Shown piece by piece: positions 19,401-28,253 of a DNA stretch of 64,000 nucleotides. The notes under the pieces were generated by a model. That model was not told where the DNA came from. It saw only the letters and a list, made by a program, of their open reading frames with translations, and made no database searches. Source of the stretch: Candidatus Poribacteria bacterium (lineage in GTDB: Bacteria > Poribacteria > WGA-4E > WGA-3G); the NCBI GenBank assembly GCA_021295735.1, contig JAGWBU010000021.1:6554-70553 (forward strand), written 5' to 3'. Positions within the stretch are counted from its first letter, which is position 1; every line of letters starts with the position of its first letter. The position numbers and the translations under genes are program-made.

Positions 19401-20439
19401 GTTCTAAGCAAGTTGAAGATGCTTCGCGTGTTGGGGCATCGCCAGGCCGCAAGGTGCGAAATATCTCAAGCAGTGCTCCCTCTTGCAATGTTCCACCTGC
19501 ATACGCCTTAACCGTGTCACGCGAAAGCGTATTCCGCAAATATCGTAGTTCCTGTTCATCTGATTCCCCCAACACTTCCACCTCTGATATCTTAGCTTCG
19601 GTGAGTCGATCAAATTCTATTTCAGATAACTTCGTATTTGCTTCAAGCAAAACTTCGCCTGAACTGGCGTCAACCACAGGTTCCGCGATAACGCGTCCGA
19701 TAACATCCTGCGTCATCGGAACGATCTCTGTGCTGCTGAAAAGTTTTAGGATTTCCGCATCTGTTTCCCAACCGAGTGCCCGTAAAAGGACGGTAGCTAA
19801 TAGTTTTTTCTTTCGGTCTAATCGGACGTGGATGCAGTCCTTTGAATCAAACTCAAATTCTATCCATGCGCCTCGATAGGGAATAATCTGGCCTGTTGGG
19901 AGTTTCTGCACACTTGCTGCATGCGATTTATCAAGAAAAATTACGCCTGGAGACCGATGTAACTGGTTTACAATCACACGTTCGGACCCGTTAATGATAA
20001 AAGTTCCATTCTCAGTCATCAACGGAATATCACCAAGGTACACATCAGATTCGGTAATATCTAAAACACGCGTTTGCCCTGTATCCTCATCCTTTTCGCG
20101 TTCGACGCGCATCAGGCGGGCTTGTAGCCGCACCTGATAGTTCAGGCCGCGTGCTTGACAATCCGAAAGATCGTGTATGGGTGGACTAAGCGTGTAACTG
20201 ACAAATTCAAGACTTGTCGTTTCTTTAAAATCATAAATCGGAAAAACTTCCTTGAACAGTGCCTGAAGTCCCATCGTCTCGCGTTCATTTCCTTCAACAA
20301 AACGTTGTAAAAATGCTGCGTAGGAACGCTTTTGGGTCTCAATTAAGTCAGGCAGTTCAAGCACCGATGGAGTTTTGGCAAAGGAGACACGTTGTCGTAA
20401 CGCTGCTGAACTTCCATTAGTTTTAGTAGTATTGGGCAT
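16414..20439 (-). CDS. rpoB: DNA-directed RNA polymerase subunit beta
   Basis: 1341 residues, like other bacterial beta subunits. The rifampicin-pocket region is FFGSNQLSQFMQQINP followed by LTHKRRISAIGPGG. The GRVCPLETPEGPSIGLI stretch, the active-site lysines (VKVYVASRRPISIGDKMAGR) and the C-terminal MEVWALEAYGAAHTLQEM clamp segment are intact. Compared with E. coli, the residue at position 516 (Asp) is Gln and 518 (Asn) is Ile. rpoC follows after 127 bp containing a small GGCTATCGG / CCGATAGCC inverted repeat. The usual rplJ-rplL genes are not upstream; instead there are about 950 non-coding bases with a MITE and a strong promoter. Confidence 0.98.
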   Translation of the reverse strand: MPNTTKTNGSSAALRQRVSFAKTPSVLELPDLIETQKRSYAAFLQRFVEGNERETMGLQALFKEVFPIYDFKETTSLEFVSYTLSPPIHDLSDCQARGLNYQVRLQARLMRVEREKDEDTGQTRVLDITESDVYLGDIPLMTENGTFIINGSERVIVNQLHRSPGVIFLDKSHAASVQKLPTGQIIPYRGAWIEFEFDSKDCIHVRLDRKKKLLATVLLRALGWETDAEILKLFSSTEIVPMTQDVIGRVIAEPVVDASSGEVLLEANTKLSEIEFDRLTEAKISEVEVLGESDEQELRYLRNTLSRDTVKAYAGGTLQEGALLEIFRTLRPGDAPTREASSTCLERLFFDGARYDLGTVGRYKLNTQLGDLAIYIDESGEMPLEEIKVLRKEDIAATLQHLMHIRNGHREVDDLDHLGNRRVRVIGELLENQFRMALLQMRRAAREKLSTTTDAQLKNPKNLVNPKPLMMALREFFGSNQLSQFMQQINPLDELTHKRRISAIGPGGLHRDRATAAVRDVHRTHYGRVCPLETPEGPSIGLIVSLATFARVNPYGFLETPYRVVRRGKITKDVEYLTADAEDKYHIAPADAISSHSRSKILRSRKGEEVLPRELKEIDYIGIAPQQIVGVSAALVPFLEHEDANRALMGANHQRQAVPLIRPEAPWVGTGMEHRAARDANAMVIAQRDGVVSSVDAEEILIRTGQALHLEEGEHAFSEMGYDVYKLKNFKRSNSGTCIHQRPRVNIGDVVEAGDVVADGTATEGGELALGRNVLCAYMPWGGHNFEDSILISESLIKNDTFTSIHIEEFEVAARQTKMGDEEITRDIPNMSARSLAQLDDEGIIRIGSVVGTGSILVGKISPKGESEYGPEEKLLRAIFGEKVKEVKDASAYTRPGVEGVVIDVKVFSRQATPNSERTAWRQEAFRKQIEQTWTEQCAQVTERLTEELRETLVNKELAYPTTFEEDSKAEDGENTEAPLQMQAGEVLTREYLDVLSQSQLEALQITDADAVSYIKNLQELATGRINAYTQEKDDALEKLAAGEELKPGVLKLVKVYVASRRPISIGDKMAGRYGNKGVVAKILPEEDMPYLPDGTPVDIVLNPLGVPSRMNVGQILEIHLGLACKELGLHVASPVFDGATEEEVFDMLVKTGLPDKVKQTGKSVLYDGRTGEPFGQEVTVGYVYFLKLNHLVADKMHARSTGPYSLVTQQPLGGKAQHGGQRLGEMEVWALEAYGAAHTLQEMLTIKSDDVKGRTKIYESIVKGQSPLKPGTPESFNVLVRELQSLGLNVELSEGDPADVDSEQVGLHEAGFPLLHTLDTMEPIDEEPPLKLTWDTDDAE

Positions 20440-20880
20440 AAATTTTCACCTTGCGTGGGTCGCTGATGGATTGAAGGGTTTGTCCGATTAGGCTGCTGTT
20501 TCTAACGAATTGACAGAGAAATACTTTCTGTTATCGGAAAAGGTGCTTACCAATAACAGATACTCAAAAACAATTCTCATTACAAGCTATTGGGTTTTCT
20601 TTCACGACTTCTGTTGTTTTTGTGCTTGAATGTGCAATGCTGCTTGGGGTAGTGAAACATTCTGTTGAATTGCGAATAGTTGGCGATATAACGGTTCACA
20701 TAACTAACAATTGTGCCGATTCTCGTTCTTCAAAGTGAATACGAATTCGCAGAAGACCGAATATCCACGATTTTGATGTAGGGTTCATCGTTAAGATTGT
20801 CACCGACTAACTGGATGCTTTTTTGCTGCCCAGCATCTTCCTGTCAGAGGGACAGTTGTGAATGCGATGAATCTGATTTA

Positions 20881-21020
20881 TAGTGAAATCCATAATTATT
20901 TGGACATTTTGTTCTTATGCGGATTTCAAACACACCATAAATATAAGAGGCGCAATGAATTGCGCGACTACAAACGCCGCTAACCTTAAGAAAATGTAAA
21001 GGTATTTTTAGATTTTACTA
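20881..21020. mobile_element. Family B MITE-like element, copy 1 (in the rpoB leader)
   Basis: 140 bp. The left end is TAGTGAAATCCATAATTATT and the right end is the imperfect complement ending GATTTTACTA, with TA on both outer sides (20879-20880, 21021-21022). Its core holds the palindrome GCGCAATGAATTGCGC (20950-20965) followed by GACTACAAAC. It is over 90% identical to 23107-23245. It lies between the predicted rpoB promoter and rpoB, so it would be transcribed in the leader. The rest of 20440-21387 shows no gene. Confidence 0.85.
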
Positions 21021-21245
21021 TATTAAACATTATCAGGCAGTGGGCGCGAAAAAACGCTTGACCTCACATACCTCATAAAAGAAGCAAACGAAGTACTTGA
21101 CAACCTGTGGCACAACACCAAACAATTATTAATATTTTTCATTTGATTTCAAAAACAGTTGCCTATTTTTTGAAGAAGTTATATACTTCCCTATAAAGAT
21201 GTTTCAATACATACTTTTCCTTAACTTCTTAAGGCGTAACGTATA

Positions 21246-21274
21246 ATTATACCTTAAGGTTTACAAAATGTCAA
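21246..21274 (-). promoter_or_regulatory. Perfect-consensus sigma-70 promoter directed toward rpoB
   Basis: On the minus strand TTGACA (21274-21269), an exact 17-bp spacer and TATAAT (21251-21246). No other candidate of this quality lies before rpoB. It implies a 5' leader of about 800 nt that includes the family B element. DUF4416 starts divergently at 21388. Confidence 0.65.
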
Positions 21275-21387
21275 GAAAAAGCGCGTAAAGTTGTAAAAAT
21301 TTTCAATTTTGACATATATTTCCCACAAAAGTTCGAAATTTCGGTTGAGGTATAGCACCATTAAATTATTCAGTTACGCGCGAATTT

Positions 21388-21918
21388 ATGCAAACACTTA
21401 GAGAGCAACTACCTGTCAAAGCGATTATTGGCGTTCTGACAGCGGAACCGCCAATTCTGCCGAAGGTCTATCAGCAATTGGCAGACCAATTCGGTCCTAT
21501 CGACTATACCAGTGAACTTTTACCATTTACCAGTACAACTTACTATGAAGGCGAGATGGGACAGGGACTGCAACGCCAATTTATCAGTTTCAAAAAACTG
21601 GTTGATGCCGGAACGTTGGCAGATAGAAAGTTATTTACAAATCAAGTAGAACAAGCATTTGTACAAAAAGACACCTCACAGCGACGTGTCAATTTAGATG
21701 TGGGTTACGTCTGTATGGCAAAGTTGGTGCTTGCGTCAACAAAAGATCACGCGCACCGTATTTATCTCCGTGATGGTATCTATGCAGAAATTACGCTCCG
21801 TTTTTATCGTAAAACGTTCCAGCCGTGGGAATGGACGTATCCAGATTATCGTTCCCCTGCTTACATTGCTATTTTTAATCAAATTCGCACTATCTATAGG
21901 GAGCAACTTAACGTATGA
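21388..21918 (+). CDS. DUF4416 family protein
   Basis: 176 residues matching the DUF4416 pattern as I recall it. It has an early K-A-I-I-G-V-L-T segment, the YYEGEMG motif, RVNLDVGYV and a C-terminal PWEWTYPDYRS-P-Y. No enzymatic role is established for the family. Its last four bases overlap the start of the downstream P1 peptidase (ATGA), indicating translational coupling. Confidence 0.8.
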   Translation: MQTLREQLPVKAIIGVLTAEPPILPKVYQQLADQFGPIDYTSELLPFTSTTYYEGEMGQGLQRQFISFKKLVDAGTLADRKLFTNQVEQAFVQKDTSQRRVNLDVGYVCMAKLVLASTKDHAHRIYLRDGIYAEITLRFYRKTFQPWEWTYPDYRSPAYIAIFNQIRTIYREQLNV

Positions 21919-23099
21919 ACACACATACACAAAAATCCAAGATAGGAACTATTGTTTGCGCTTATGCACGTTCTAAAATCTTCATTTCTTGCATTATCTA
22001 CACTTTTTTGGTACAACTCGTAAGTTTTATCGGGGCACAAGAAACAGAAACTCCCCGAGTGCGGGCGCGAGAACTCGGTATCCACATAGGCACGCTTCCT
22101 ACTGGTGAACACAATGCTATTACGGACGTTACTGGTGTCAAAGTCGGACATGTTACGCTAAACGAAGGCGATTCAATTCGCACTGGCGTAACCGCTATAC
22201 TCCCTCACGATGACATTTGGAAGGTAAGATTGTTCGGTGCGGCGCATACTATCCATGGCAACGGTGAAACCACCGGCATTGCCCGAATTAATCAGGCGGG
22301 ATGGATTGAATCGCCTATTTTGCTGACAAATACGCTGAGTGTTGGTGCTGTTCACGATGGTGTTGTGCGATATATTGTAAAGCGTTACCCTGATGATAAC
22401 ATCGTGCTTCCGATTGTGGCAGAATGCTACGATGGTGTGTTGAACGACATCAGCGGACTCCATATAAAACCGGAACACGCGATTGAGGCAATAGAGAAAG
22501 CAACATCTGGTCCGGTAGCAGAAGGTTGTGTCGGTGGTGGCACAGGTATGCGTTGCTACGGTTTTAAAGCAGGTATCGGTACTGCTTCGCGAGTTTTACC
22601 ACCAGATGTAGGTGGGTGGAAAGTGGGTGTATTGGTGAACTCCAACGGTGGAAGACGGCACCAATTGCGTATTGACGGTGTGCCAGTCGGTAAGGCGTTG
22701 GAAGATAACCAATTGAAACCGGGCAGAGATGGATCGTTTATTATTGTTATCGCAACGGACGCACCTTTGACACACCGCCAATTGAAACAACTGGCTATCC
22801 GTGCGACACACGGTCTTGCCCGCACAGGCACGCCGAGCACAGACGGCAGCGGCGAATTTGTTATCGCATTTTCAACTGCAAATGTCTTTCCAAGCAACAC
22901 TGAAACCGGGACTTTTCAGATTCAGATGGTCGTTAACAGACGTTTAAGTTTGCTTTTTGAGGCAGCTATTGAGGCAACTGAGGAGGCAGTTATCAACTCA
23001 ATGACAATGGCAACGACGATGACGGGGCGTAATGGGCGGACAATGCCCGCGATTCCGCTGGAGCAGTTGAAACAGGTGATGAAACAGTATGGGCGTTGA
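21915..23099 (+). CDS. P1 family (DmpA-type) peptidase, probably exported
   Basis: 394 residues. A hydrophobic stretch at about residues 16-37 followed by A-Q-E resembles a signal peptide. The mature part has the S58/DmpA hallmarks: NAITDVTGVKVGH, the N-G-N-G-E-T segment, the VLVNSNGG strand, and the autoprocessing Gly-Ser with catalytic Ser in RDGSFIIVIATDAPL. Such enzymes are N-terminal-nucleophile aminopeptidases or amidases that cleave themselves at that Gly-Ser. The start overlaps the DUF4416 stop by 4 bp. A family B element begins 8 bp after its stop. Confidence 0.9.
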   Translation: MNTHTQKSKIGTIVCAYARSKIFISCIIYTFLVQLVSFIGAQETETPRVRARELGIHIGTLPTGEHNAITDVTGVKVGHVTLNEGDSIRTGVTAILPHDDIWKVRLFGAAHTIHGNGETTGIARINQAGWIESPILLTNTLSVGAVHDGVVRYIVKRYPDDNIVLPIVAECYDGVLNDISGLHIKPEHAIEAIEKATSGPVAEGCVGGGTGMRCYGFKAGIGTASRVLPPDVGGWKVGVLVNSNGGRRHQLRIDGVPVGKALEDNQLKPGRDGSFIIVIATDAPLTHRQLKQLAIRATHGLARTGTPSTDGSGEFVIAFSTANVFPSNTETGTFQIQMVVNRRLSLLFEAAIEATEEAVINSMTMATTMTGRNGRTMPAIPLEQLKQVMKQYGR

Positions 23100-23106
23100 G
23101 TGTTTA

Positions 23107-23245
23107 TAGTGAAATCCATAATTATTTGGACATTCTGTTCTTATGCGGATTTCAAACACACCATAAATATAAGAGGCGTAATGAATTGCGCGACTACAAA
23201 CGCCGCTAATCTTAAGAAAATGTCCAGTTATTTTAGATTTTACTA
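23107..23245. mobile_element. Family B MITE-like element, copy 2
   Basis: 139 bp with the same ends as 20881-21020 (TAGTGAAATCC... and ...GATTTTACTA), flanked by TA at 23105-23106 and 23246-23247. The core palindrome at 23176-23191 has one change (GCGTAAT). It sits directly after the P1 peptidase gene. Confidence 0.85.
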
Positions 23246-23466
23246 TAATAACCTAAGTTGCTACGGACAAGATTTCAAGTTCGCAAATACTGCTTTTTAC
23301 TGAAAAAACAAGGCTTTTTCGCTGATTCTTATGTTTTTTGTTCTAAATCGGGGTTAGAAACTGGGTTATAATACGGGTTATGCACTTTCAATTATTTGCG
23401 AGGTGTAGTGTTTTGTAAACCACCCTTTCCTGTAGAAGCGAGTTCTAACTCACGCCCTGAAATTAC

Positions 23467-23495
23467 TTGACATCTGATGCAAATTTGTGTTAAAC
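23467..23495 (+). promoter_or_regulatory. Sigma-70 promoter for the DUF6883/DUF4926 toxin locus
   Basis: TTGACA (23467-23472), a 17-bp spacer and TTAAAC (23490-23495), about 35 bp before the readable DUF6883 remnant. The rest of 23246-23520 shows no gene. Confidence 0.5.
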
Positions 23496-23529
23496 TTCAG
23501 CTTGTGAATCACTATCCTTTTTAACTAAA

Positions 23530-23670
23530 AAGAACGCCTATGGATAGCGGTATACACTTGATTTCACGCTGCATTGGCAGGACAAACAAGCGACAATTCA
23601 GAGTGCTTGGATTATTGAAACTAATTCTGATGTCCCAAAATTGATTACCGCGTTTCCTTTGTTATGGTAA
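23530..23670 (+). pseudogene. DUF6883-like gene remnant with an in-frame TAG
   Basis: The frame reads K-N-A-Y-G-stop-R-Y-T-L-D-F and continues through SAWIIETNSD and PKLITAFPLLW to TAA at 23668-23670. The TAG at 23545-23547 sits where related proteins have a residue between YG and RYTLDF; a Gln codon (CAG) would be one change away. Only the C-terminal third is recognisable. DUF6883 proteins are, as I recall, often encoded directly before DUF4926 proteins, and that order is seen here with a 9-bp gap. Confidence 0.55.
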
Positions 23671-23679
23671 GGATGTACT

Positions 23680-24102
23680 ATGAAAAATAAATTTTTCGAT
23701 GACACCTCACACATAGATAACTTGCCTGAAGATAAACAAAAACCTACAGAAAAAGGCAAAATCAAACTTCTGGATGTTGTTGCGCTTACTGAGGACATAC
23801 CTGAACATAATCTTAAGCGTGGAGAAGCCGGCGCAGTCGTTGAAATCCTTGCAGATGGTGAAGCGTTTGAGGTTGAATTTAGTGATGACAATGGACAAAT
23901 GTACAAGTGTACCAGTTTACTTGCATCTCAACTTAGTGTGCTTCCACCTGAACCGACAAAAGCAAATGCGACAGCACAACGCTTAATCAAGGCAATGGAG
24001 AAACCGCCGCATCTCACTGATGAAGACATTGAAGCACTGAATCAGTCAATAAAAGAGGGGGAAATACCTATAAAGTTTGATTCGCCCTTTGAACTGGATT
24101 AA
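23680..24102 (+). CDS. DUF4926 protein with a VapB-like C-terminal tail (putative antitoxin)
   Basis: 140 residues. Residues about 30-92 are a small DUF4926 beta domain (LLDVVALTEDIPEHNLKRGE, GAVVEILADGEAFEVEFSD). Residues about 97-140 carry the pattern PPHLTDEDIEALNQSIKEGE ending FDSPFE, which resembles the toxin-binding tail of VapB-type antitoxins. AAGGA precedes the ATG. A degraded PIN toxin follows 10 bp later, supporting an antitoxin role. This combination looks like a join of a DUF4926 module and an antitoxin tail. The frame is intact. Confidence 0.65.
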   Translation: MKNKFFDDTSHIDNLPEDKQKPTEKGKIKLLDVVALTEDIPEHNLKRGEAGAVVEILADGEAFEVEFSDDNGQMYKCTSLLASQLSVLPPEPTKANATAQRLIKAMEKPPHLTDEDIEALNQSIKEGEIPIKFDSPFELD

Positions 24103-24112
24103 TACGAAAATA

Positions 24113-24527
24113 ATGAATAAATATCTCCTTGAAACAACAACATGTAGTGAGTTGATAAAGGAAACCCTAAAGTTAAAGGGCGTTTGAATTCTCTAACCGA
24201 GTCGGACTACCATTTTACTTCCCCATCGTTAAGGGCGAAATTCTGTTTGGAATTGTTCGGCTTCCTATTGGAAAAAGACGACAAGAACTTCAACAAAAGG
24301 CAAATGATTTATTTGCTGCTGTTACTTGTGACCCAATCCCAGAAAATGCTGGCAATACTTATGCCCACATAAAAGTTGCTGCTCAACAGCAAGGAACGTC
24401 TTTAGGTGAATGCGACCTTTGGATTGCTGCTACGGCTTTATCTCTTGATGCAATCTTGGTTGCTTCTGATTCCGATTACGAGAGAATAATCGGGTTGGGA
24501 TTGCGTTTGGAAAATTGGGAGAACTAA
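24113..24527 (+). pseudogene. VapC-type PIN-domain toxin, two frameshifts
   Basis: Three consecutive frames spell a complete PIN protein. First MNKYLLETTTCSELIKETLK, then R-L-N-S-L-T-E-S-D-Y-H-F-T-S, then IVKGEILFGIVRLPIGKRR through LGECDLWIAATALSLDA to LRLENWEN and TAA. The breaks lie near 24180 and 24228; each looks like a one-base deletion. The first catalytic Asp of PIN domains (LLDT) is Glu here (LLET), while the GEIL Glu and the ECDLW Asp are kept. No functional toxin can be made. Confidence 0.8.
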
Positions 24528-24565
24528 CAAGGACATTCAATAATGCCGGTCTTAAGGTAAAGACA

Positions 24566-24973
24566 ATGAAATATATCTACCACAAAGAGGATGCCGAAGT
24601 CGTTCGGATTGAAGATGATGCCCCACGGACGTTGTATACGCTCATTGAACCGAATACCAGCGACACAGAACACTTCGCAATGGGATTAGAAGAAATTGAC
24701 CCGAATAGCGAAATACCGATTCACTCGCATAGTGAAGCAGAGGAGATTATATTTGTGTTTGGTGGGAAAGGGAAAGCGTTTGTTGGCGATGAGGTGGCAG
24801 AGTTGAAACCCGGTACGGTGATCTATCTTCCACCCAACGTTGAACACCGCTTTGTCAACACAGGCGATGAACCGCTTTGGATTACATGGACGCTTTCACC
24901 ACCCGGCTTTGAGAAACAGATTCGCAAAATTGCGGATGGGTCTGCGGGGATGGAAGTTTTCAGCGAATCTTGA
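24566..24973 (+). CDS. Cupin-domain protein
   Basis: About 135 residues, a single beta-barrel cupin. Motif 1 is H-S-H-S-E-A-E-E (metal ligands His, His, Glu) with a following G; motif 2 is PPNVEHRFVNTG with its His. No attached enzymatic domain is present, so it is a small metal-binding cupin of unknown substrate (isomerase, dioxygenase or sensor are all possible). A longer frame begins at 24515 inside the VapC remnant; the ATG at 24566 is preferred. Its TGA abuts the fusA stop with no spacer (convergent genes). Confidence 0.8.
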   Translation: MKYIYHKEDAEVVRIEDDAPRTLYTLIEPNTSDTEHFAMGLEEIDPNSEIPIHSHSEAEEIIFVFGGKGKAFVGDEVAELKPGTVIYLPPNVEHRFVNTGDEPLWITWTLSPPGFEKQIRKIADGSAGMEVFSES

Positions 24974-27079
24974 TTAGGTTGACTTAGAAGTACTGACAGA
25001 TGACGGTGCTACCTCATAATGCGAAAATTCTAATGTAAATGCGCCTCGTCCCTGAGTCATAGAACGGAGCCGGGTTGTATATTGGAACGTCTCTGCCAAC
25101 GGGATGATGGCATTGATAACGTTAGACGTGTCTTGAGAACTGGTGTCGTTGATTTGTGCGCGACGAGAATTTAAGTCACCGATAACCTTCCCAATGTGTT
25201 CATCTGACACAGTGATATGTATTTGCATAATCGGTTCAAGAAGTAACGGATTCGCCTGCCTAACGGCCTTTTCAAAAGCGAGCACAGCTGCCGCTTCAAA
25301 AGCCACCTCCGACGAATCGGTGGGGTGTGTTGAACCGCCGGTAAGTGTCACCTTAATATCTTGCAATGCGTATCCCATCAGCGCACCTGTGCCCATTGCC
25401 CCTTCAAGAGCATTTTGAATAGATGAGATATACTGCCTCGGAATCTGCGTCTCATCGGTTTTATCGTCAAACTGAAATCCTTCCCCCCGTTCCAAAGGTG
25501 CTACAGTAAGCACTACATCGCCGTAAATGCCTTCTTCATCTGTTTTATGGATATGTGTGCCGCGTGCCTCTGCAGTTGTGCTGATAGTTTCGCGATATGC
25601 CACTTGTAGTTTACTAACCCGTGCATTCACACCAAACTCACGGATCATACGGTCGGTGAGGATTTCTAAATGAAGTTCTCCCATGCCGGAAATAATCCGT
25701 TGTCCCGTCTCTTTATCAATACCAACAGTAAAGGTTGGGTCTTCGTCCATAAGTTTTTCAAGCGTTTCTTCCAACGCGTCCGTATCACTGGCGCGTTCAG
25801 GTTCAATCGCAACAGAGATAACCGGCGGCGGAAATTCAATTGATTCCAGCAACAGTGGGTTGTTAACATCGCTCAAGGTGTGTCCTGTTTTAGTAGTGCG
25901 CATCCCGACGAGCGCGACAATATCGCCTGCATACGCGGCATCACAACTCGCCTCTTTATTCGCGTGCATCTGTAAAATGCGATTGACCCGTTCCCGTTTT
26001 TCTGTCGCCACGTTATAGACCACTTCACCGCGTTTAAGCGTGCCAGAATAGACGCGGCAGTAAACAAGTTTGTCCACAGTGTCATGACTTGCGACCTTGA
26101 ATGCTAATGCGGAAAAGGGTTCAGTATCATCTGCACGGCGAGTGGCTTTATCTGTAGTCTGTGAAGTATCGCGTTTAGAGGATTTTCCTTTAGAAGGTTT
26201 TGGAATCTCACCTTCAATTGGCGGCACATCAACCGGGGAGGGTAAAAAGTCAATAACCGCATCAAGGAGCGGTTGCACCCCCTGATTTTTTAGGGAACTT
26301 CCACATAGTATCGGAACGAAACTTCCTTTCAACGTAGCGCTTCGAATCCCGGTTATTAATTCAGTCGTATCAATCTCGTTACCTTCAAGATATTTCTCAA
26401 GGAGATCATCATCTTCAGATGCTACATTCTCAACAAGGGATTCGCGTGCGGTGTTCGCTGCTTCCTGAAATTCAGGCGGGATATCTACTTCTTGGTATGT
26501 CTTCCCTTGGTCATCGGGACTCCAATGAATGGCTTTCATTGAAATAAGATCAACTATCCCCGCAAAATCGCGTCCTTCACCAAGCGGTATCTGCAACGGC
26601 ACAGGATTCGTGCCAAATCGTTCCGTCATCATCTCAAGCACACGAGAGAAATTCGCGCCGACCCGATCCATCTTATTGACGAATGCGATACGGGGTACCT
26701 GATAACGTTCCGCTTGATTCCAAACCGTTTCGGATTGTGGTTCTACGCCGCCGACTGCACAGAACAAAGCAATAGCACCGTCCAAAACACGCAATGAACG
26801 TTCTACTTCTACTGTGAAATCAACGTGTCCGGGGGTATCAATCAGATGTATCGCGTGGTCTCGCCAGAAACAGGTTGTCGCGGCGGCAGTAATTGTTACA
26901 CCGCGTTCCCGCTCCTGCAACATCCAATCCATCTCTGTAGTGCCATCGTCTACAGTACCGATTTTATGCTTTTTGCCAGTATAGAAAAGAATTCGTTCAG
27001 TAGTGGTTGTTTTGCCTGCATCAATGTGCGCTGCAATACCGATATTGCGCACGTTTTCTATTAGATATTCGCGTGCCAT
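24974..27079 (-). CDS. fusA: Elongation factor G
   Basis: 701 residues. GTPase motifs are G1 [14 protein letters not shown]2 in [11 protein letters not shown]3 DTPGHVDF and G4 NKMD. Domains II to V are present, including GMGELHLEI and the domain [12 protein letters not shown] region. It translocates the ribosome after peptide-bond formation. It is not in a str operon; its upstream neighbour on the same strand is an MDR oxidoreductase 30 bp away. A Lys/Ser/Thr/Asp-rich segment of about 20 residues (about 26140-26210) interrupts the chain before domain II. A second EF-G copy elsewhere in the genome cannot be excluded. Confidence 0.95.
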   Translation of the reverse strand: MAREYLIENVRNIGIAAHIDAGKTTTTERILFYTGKKHKIGTVDDGTTEMDWMLQERERGVTITAAATTCFWRDHAIHLIDTPGHVDFTVEVERSLRVLDGAIALFCAVGGVEPQSETVWNQAERYQVPRIAFVNKMDRVGANFSRVLEMMTERFGTNPVPLQIPLGEGRDFAGIVDLISMKAIHWSPDDQGKTYQEVDIPPEFQEAANTARESLVENVASEDDDLLEKYLEGNEIDTTELITGIRSATLKGSFVPILCGSSLKNQGVQPLLDAVIDFLPSPVDVPPIEGEIPKPSKGKSSKRDTSQTTDKATRRADDTEPFSALAFKVASHDTVDKLVYCRVYSGTLKRGEVVYNVATEKRERVNRILQMHANKEASCDAAYAGDIVALVGMRTTKTGHTLSDVNNPLLLESIEFPPPVISVAIEPERASDTDALEETLEKLMDEDPTFTVGIDKETGQRIISGMGELHLEILTDRMIREFGVNARVSKLQVAYRETISTTAEARGTHIHKTDEEGIYGDVVLTVAPLERGEGFQFDDKTDETQIPRQYISSIQNALEGAMGTGALMGYALQDIKVTLTGGSTHPTDSSEVAFEAAAVLAFEKAVRQANPLLLEPIMQIHITVSDEHIGKVIGDLNSRRAQINDTSSQDTSNVINAIIPLAETFQYTTRLRSMTQGRGAFTLEFSHYEVAPSSVSTSKST

Positions 27080-27109
27080 CTATTTCCTTTGAAGTAACTG
27101 AGAGTATTC

Positions 27110-28111
27110 CTACATATCATTGTTCCACTGAAGAATAACACCAAGCAGCCCAGGATTCCATTCCATAAGCAGTTGATACGCTTTCGGCGCATCGTGTCCA
27201 GACACTCGGTGACTAATCAGCAGTGCAACGATAAACCTTTTCTGTGCGATAAGCGATAACATCAAACGACTATCATCTTCACTCGTCCAGAAATTCGGAG
27301 CGGATTCTTGACGCGGGCGGATCGAATTGTGTGCGCCATAGAGAATAAGCCCTTTTTTGTGCACATCACGATAGAAATTGACGCTCGGTGTTTCCCCACG
27401 TGTACTCGCTAACAACACAACCCGCGCGCCCCAACCTGCAACATCTAAAGCAGTGCTGATTGCATCTGGATGTCCCGTAGCCTCAATAACAACTGCTGGA
27501 CCTTTGCCCATGGTTGCGCTGGATAACCTTTCGGAAAAATCTGTATCTTCAGGATTTAGTGTGTGGTCTGCGCCAATGCTTTTAGAAAGTTCAAGACGAC
27601 TATCGGTTAAATCTGCTGCAATTACTGGCACCGCCCCGCTCAACTTAGAGAGTTGCAAAGCAAGTAGTCCGATGAGTCCCTGTCCTAAAACTAACGTTGC
27701 TTCCCCCAATTCTATCCGTGCTTTTCGAACTCCTTGCAGTGCAATCGCGCTCAAATTAAAAAAGACCATCTCTTCAGCTGGCACATCAGACGATTCTACC
27801 TTTAGTAATCGATGCGGTGATGCGACAAAATGGCTGGTGTGCCCCTGCGTTGTGGCGACACGATCCCCTACCGTATATCCACTAACATTTTTGCCGACCT
27901 CTACCACTTTGCCTATATTACTGTAGCCTGGGCGCGATGGATATCCACCCCGTGCGTTCGGAAGTCCTAATAAAAATGCGCGTTCTGTGCCGGGACTGAT
28001 AAGCGTACATTCCGTTGCAACCAGAACTTCGTCATCTTTGACAGTAGGTAGATCAAACGCCTCAATATCAACTTTAGCGCGATCCGGCCAAATAACCCGT
28101 TGTCCTTTCAT
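27110..28111 (-). CDS. Medium-chain dehydrogenase/reductase (MDR) superfamily oxidoreductase
   Basis: About 333 residues. It has an N-terminal GroES-like fold (ISPGTERAFLLG, GYSNIGKVVEVGKNV) and a Rossmann domain with V-L-G-Q-G-L-I-G. The catalytic zinc Cys/His set and the four-cysteine structural zinc lobe of alcohol dehydrogenases are not seen, so it is probably a zinc-free or modified MDR. The start at 28111 is chosen because it begins the conserved MKGQRVIW and has an AGGGG upstream; an in-frame ATG 25 codons earlier lacks one. It precedes fusA by 30 bp on the same strand. Confidence 0.85.
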   Translation of the reverse strand: MKGQRVIWPDRAKVDIEAFDLPTVKDDEVLVATECTLISPGTERAFLLGLPNARGGYPSRPGYSNIGKVVEVGKNVSGYTVGDRVATTQGHTSHFVASPHRLLKVESSDVPAEEMVFFNLSAIALQGVRKARIELGEATLVLGQGLIGLLALQLSKLSGAVPVIAADLTDSRLELSKSIGADHTLNPEDTDFSERLSSATMGKGPAVVIEATGHPDAISTALDVAGWGARVVLLASTRGETPSVNFYRDVHKKGLILYGAHNSIRPRQESAPNFWTSEDDSRLMLSLIAQKRFIVALLISHRVSGHDAPKAYQLLMEWNPGLLGVILQWNNDM

Positions 28112-28253
28112 CAAACTCAAACCCCTTAAAAAAATGAAGGATAGCCGTTTTTTCAGAAGTGTATCATAAAAACGACTATCCCTCAAGTTTTAAATTTGCA
28201 AACAGAGACGAAACAATAACCGTCAGTGACGCCTACGTAGTTCGGCTCATGAA

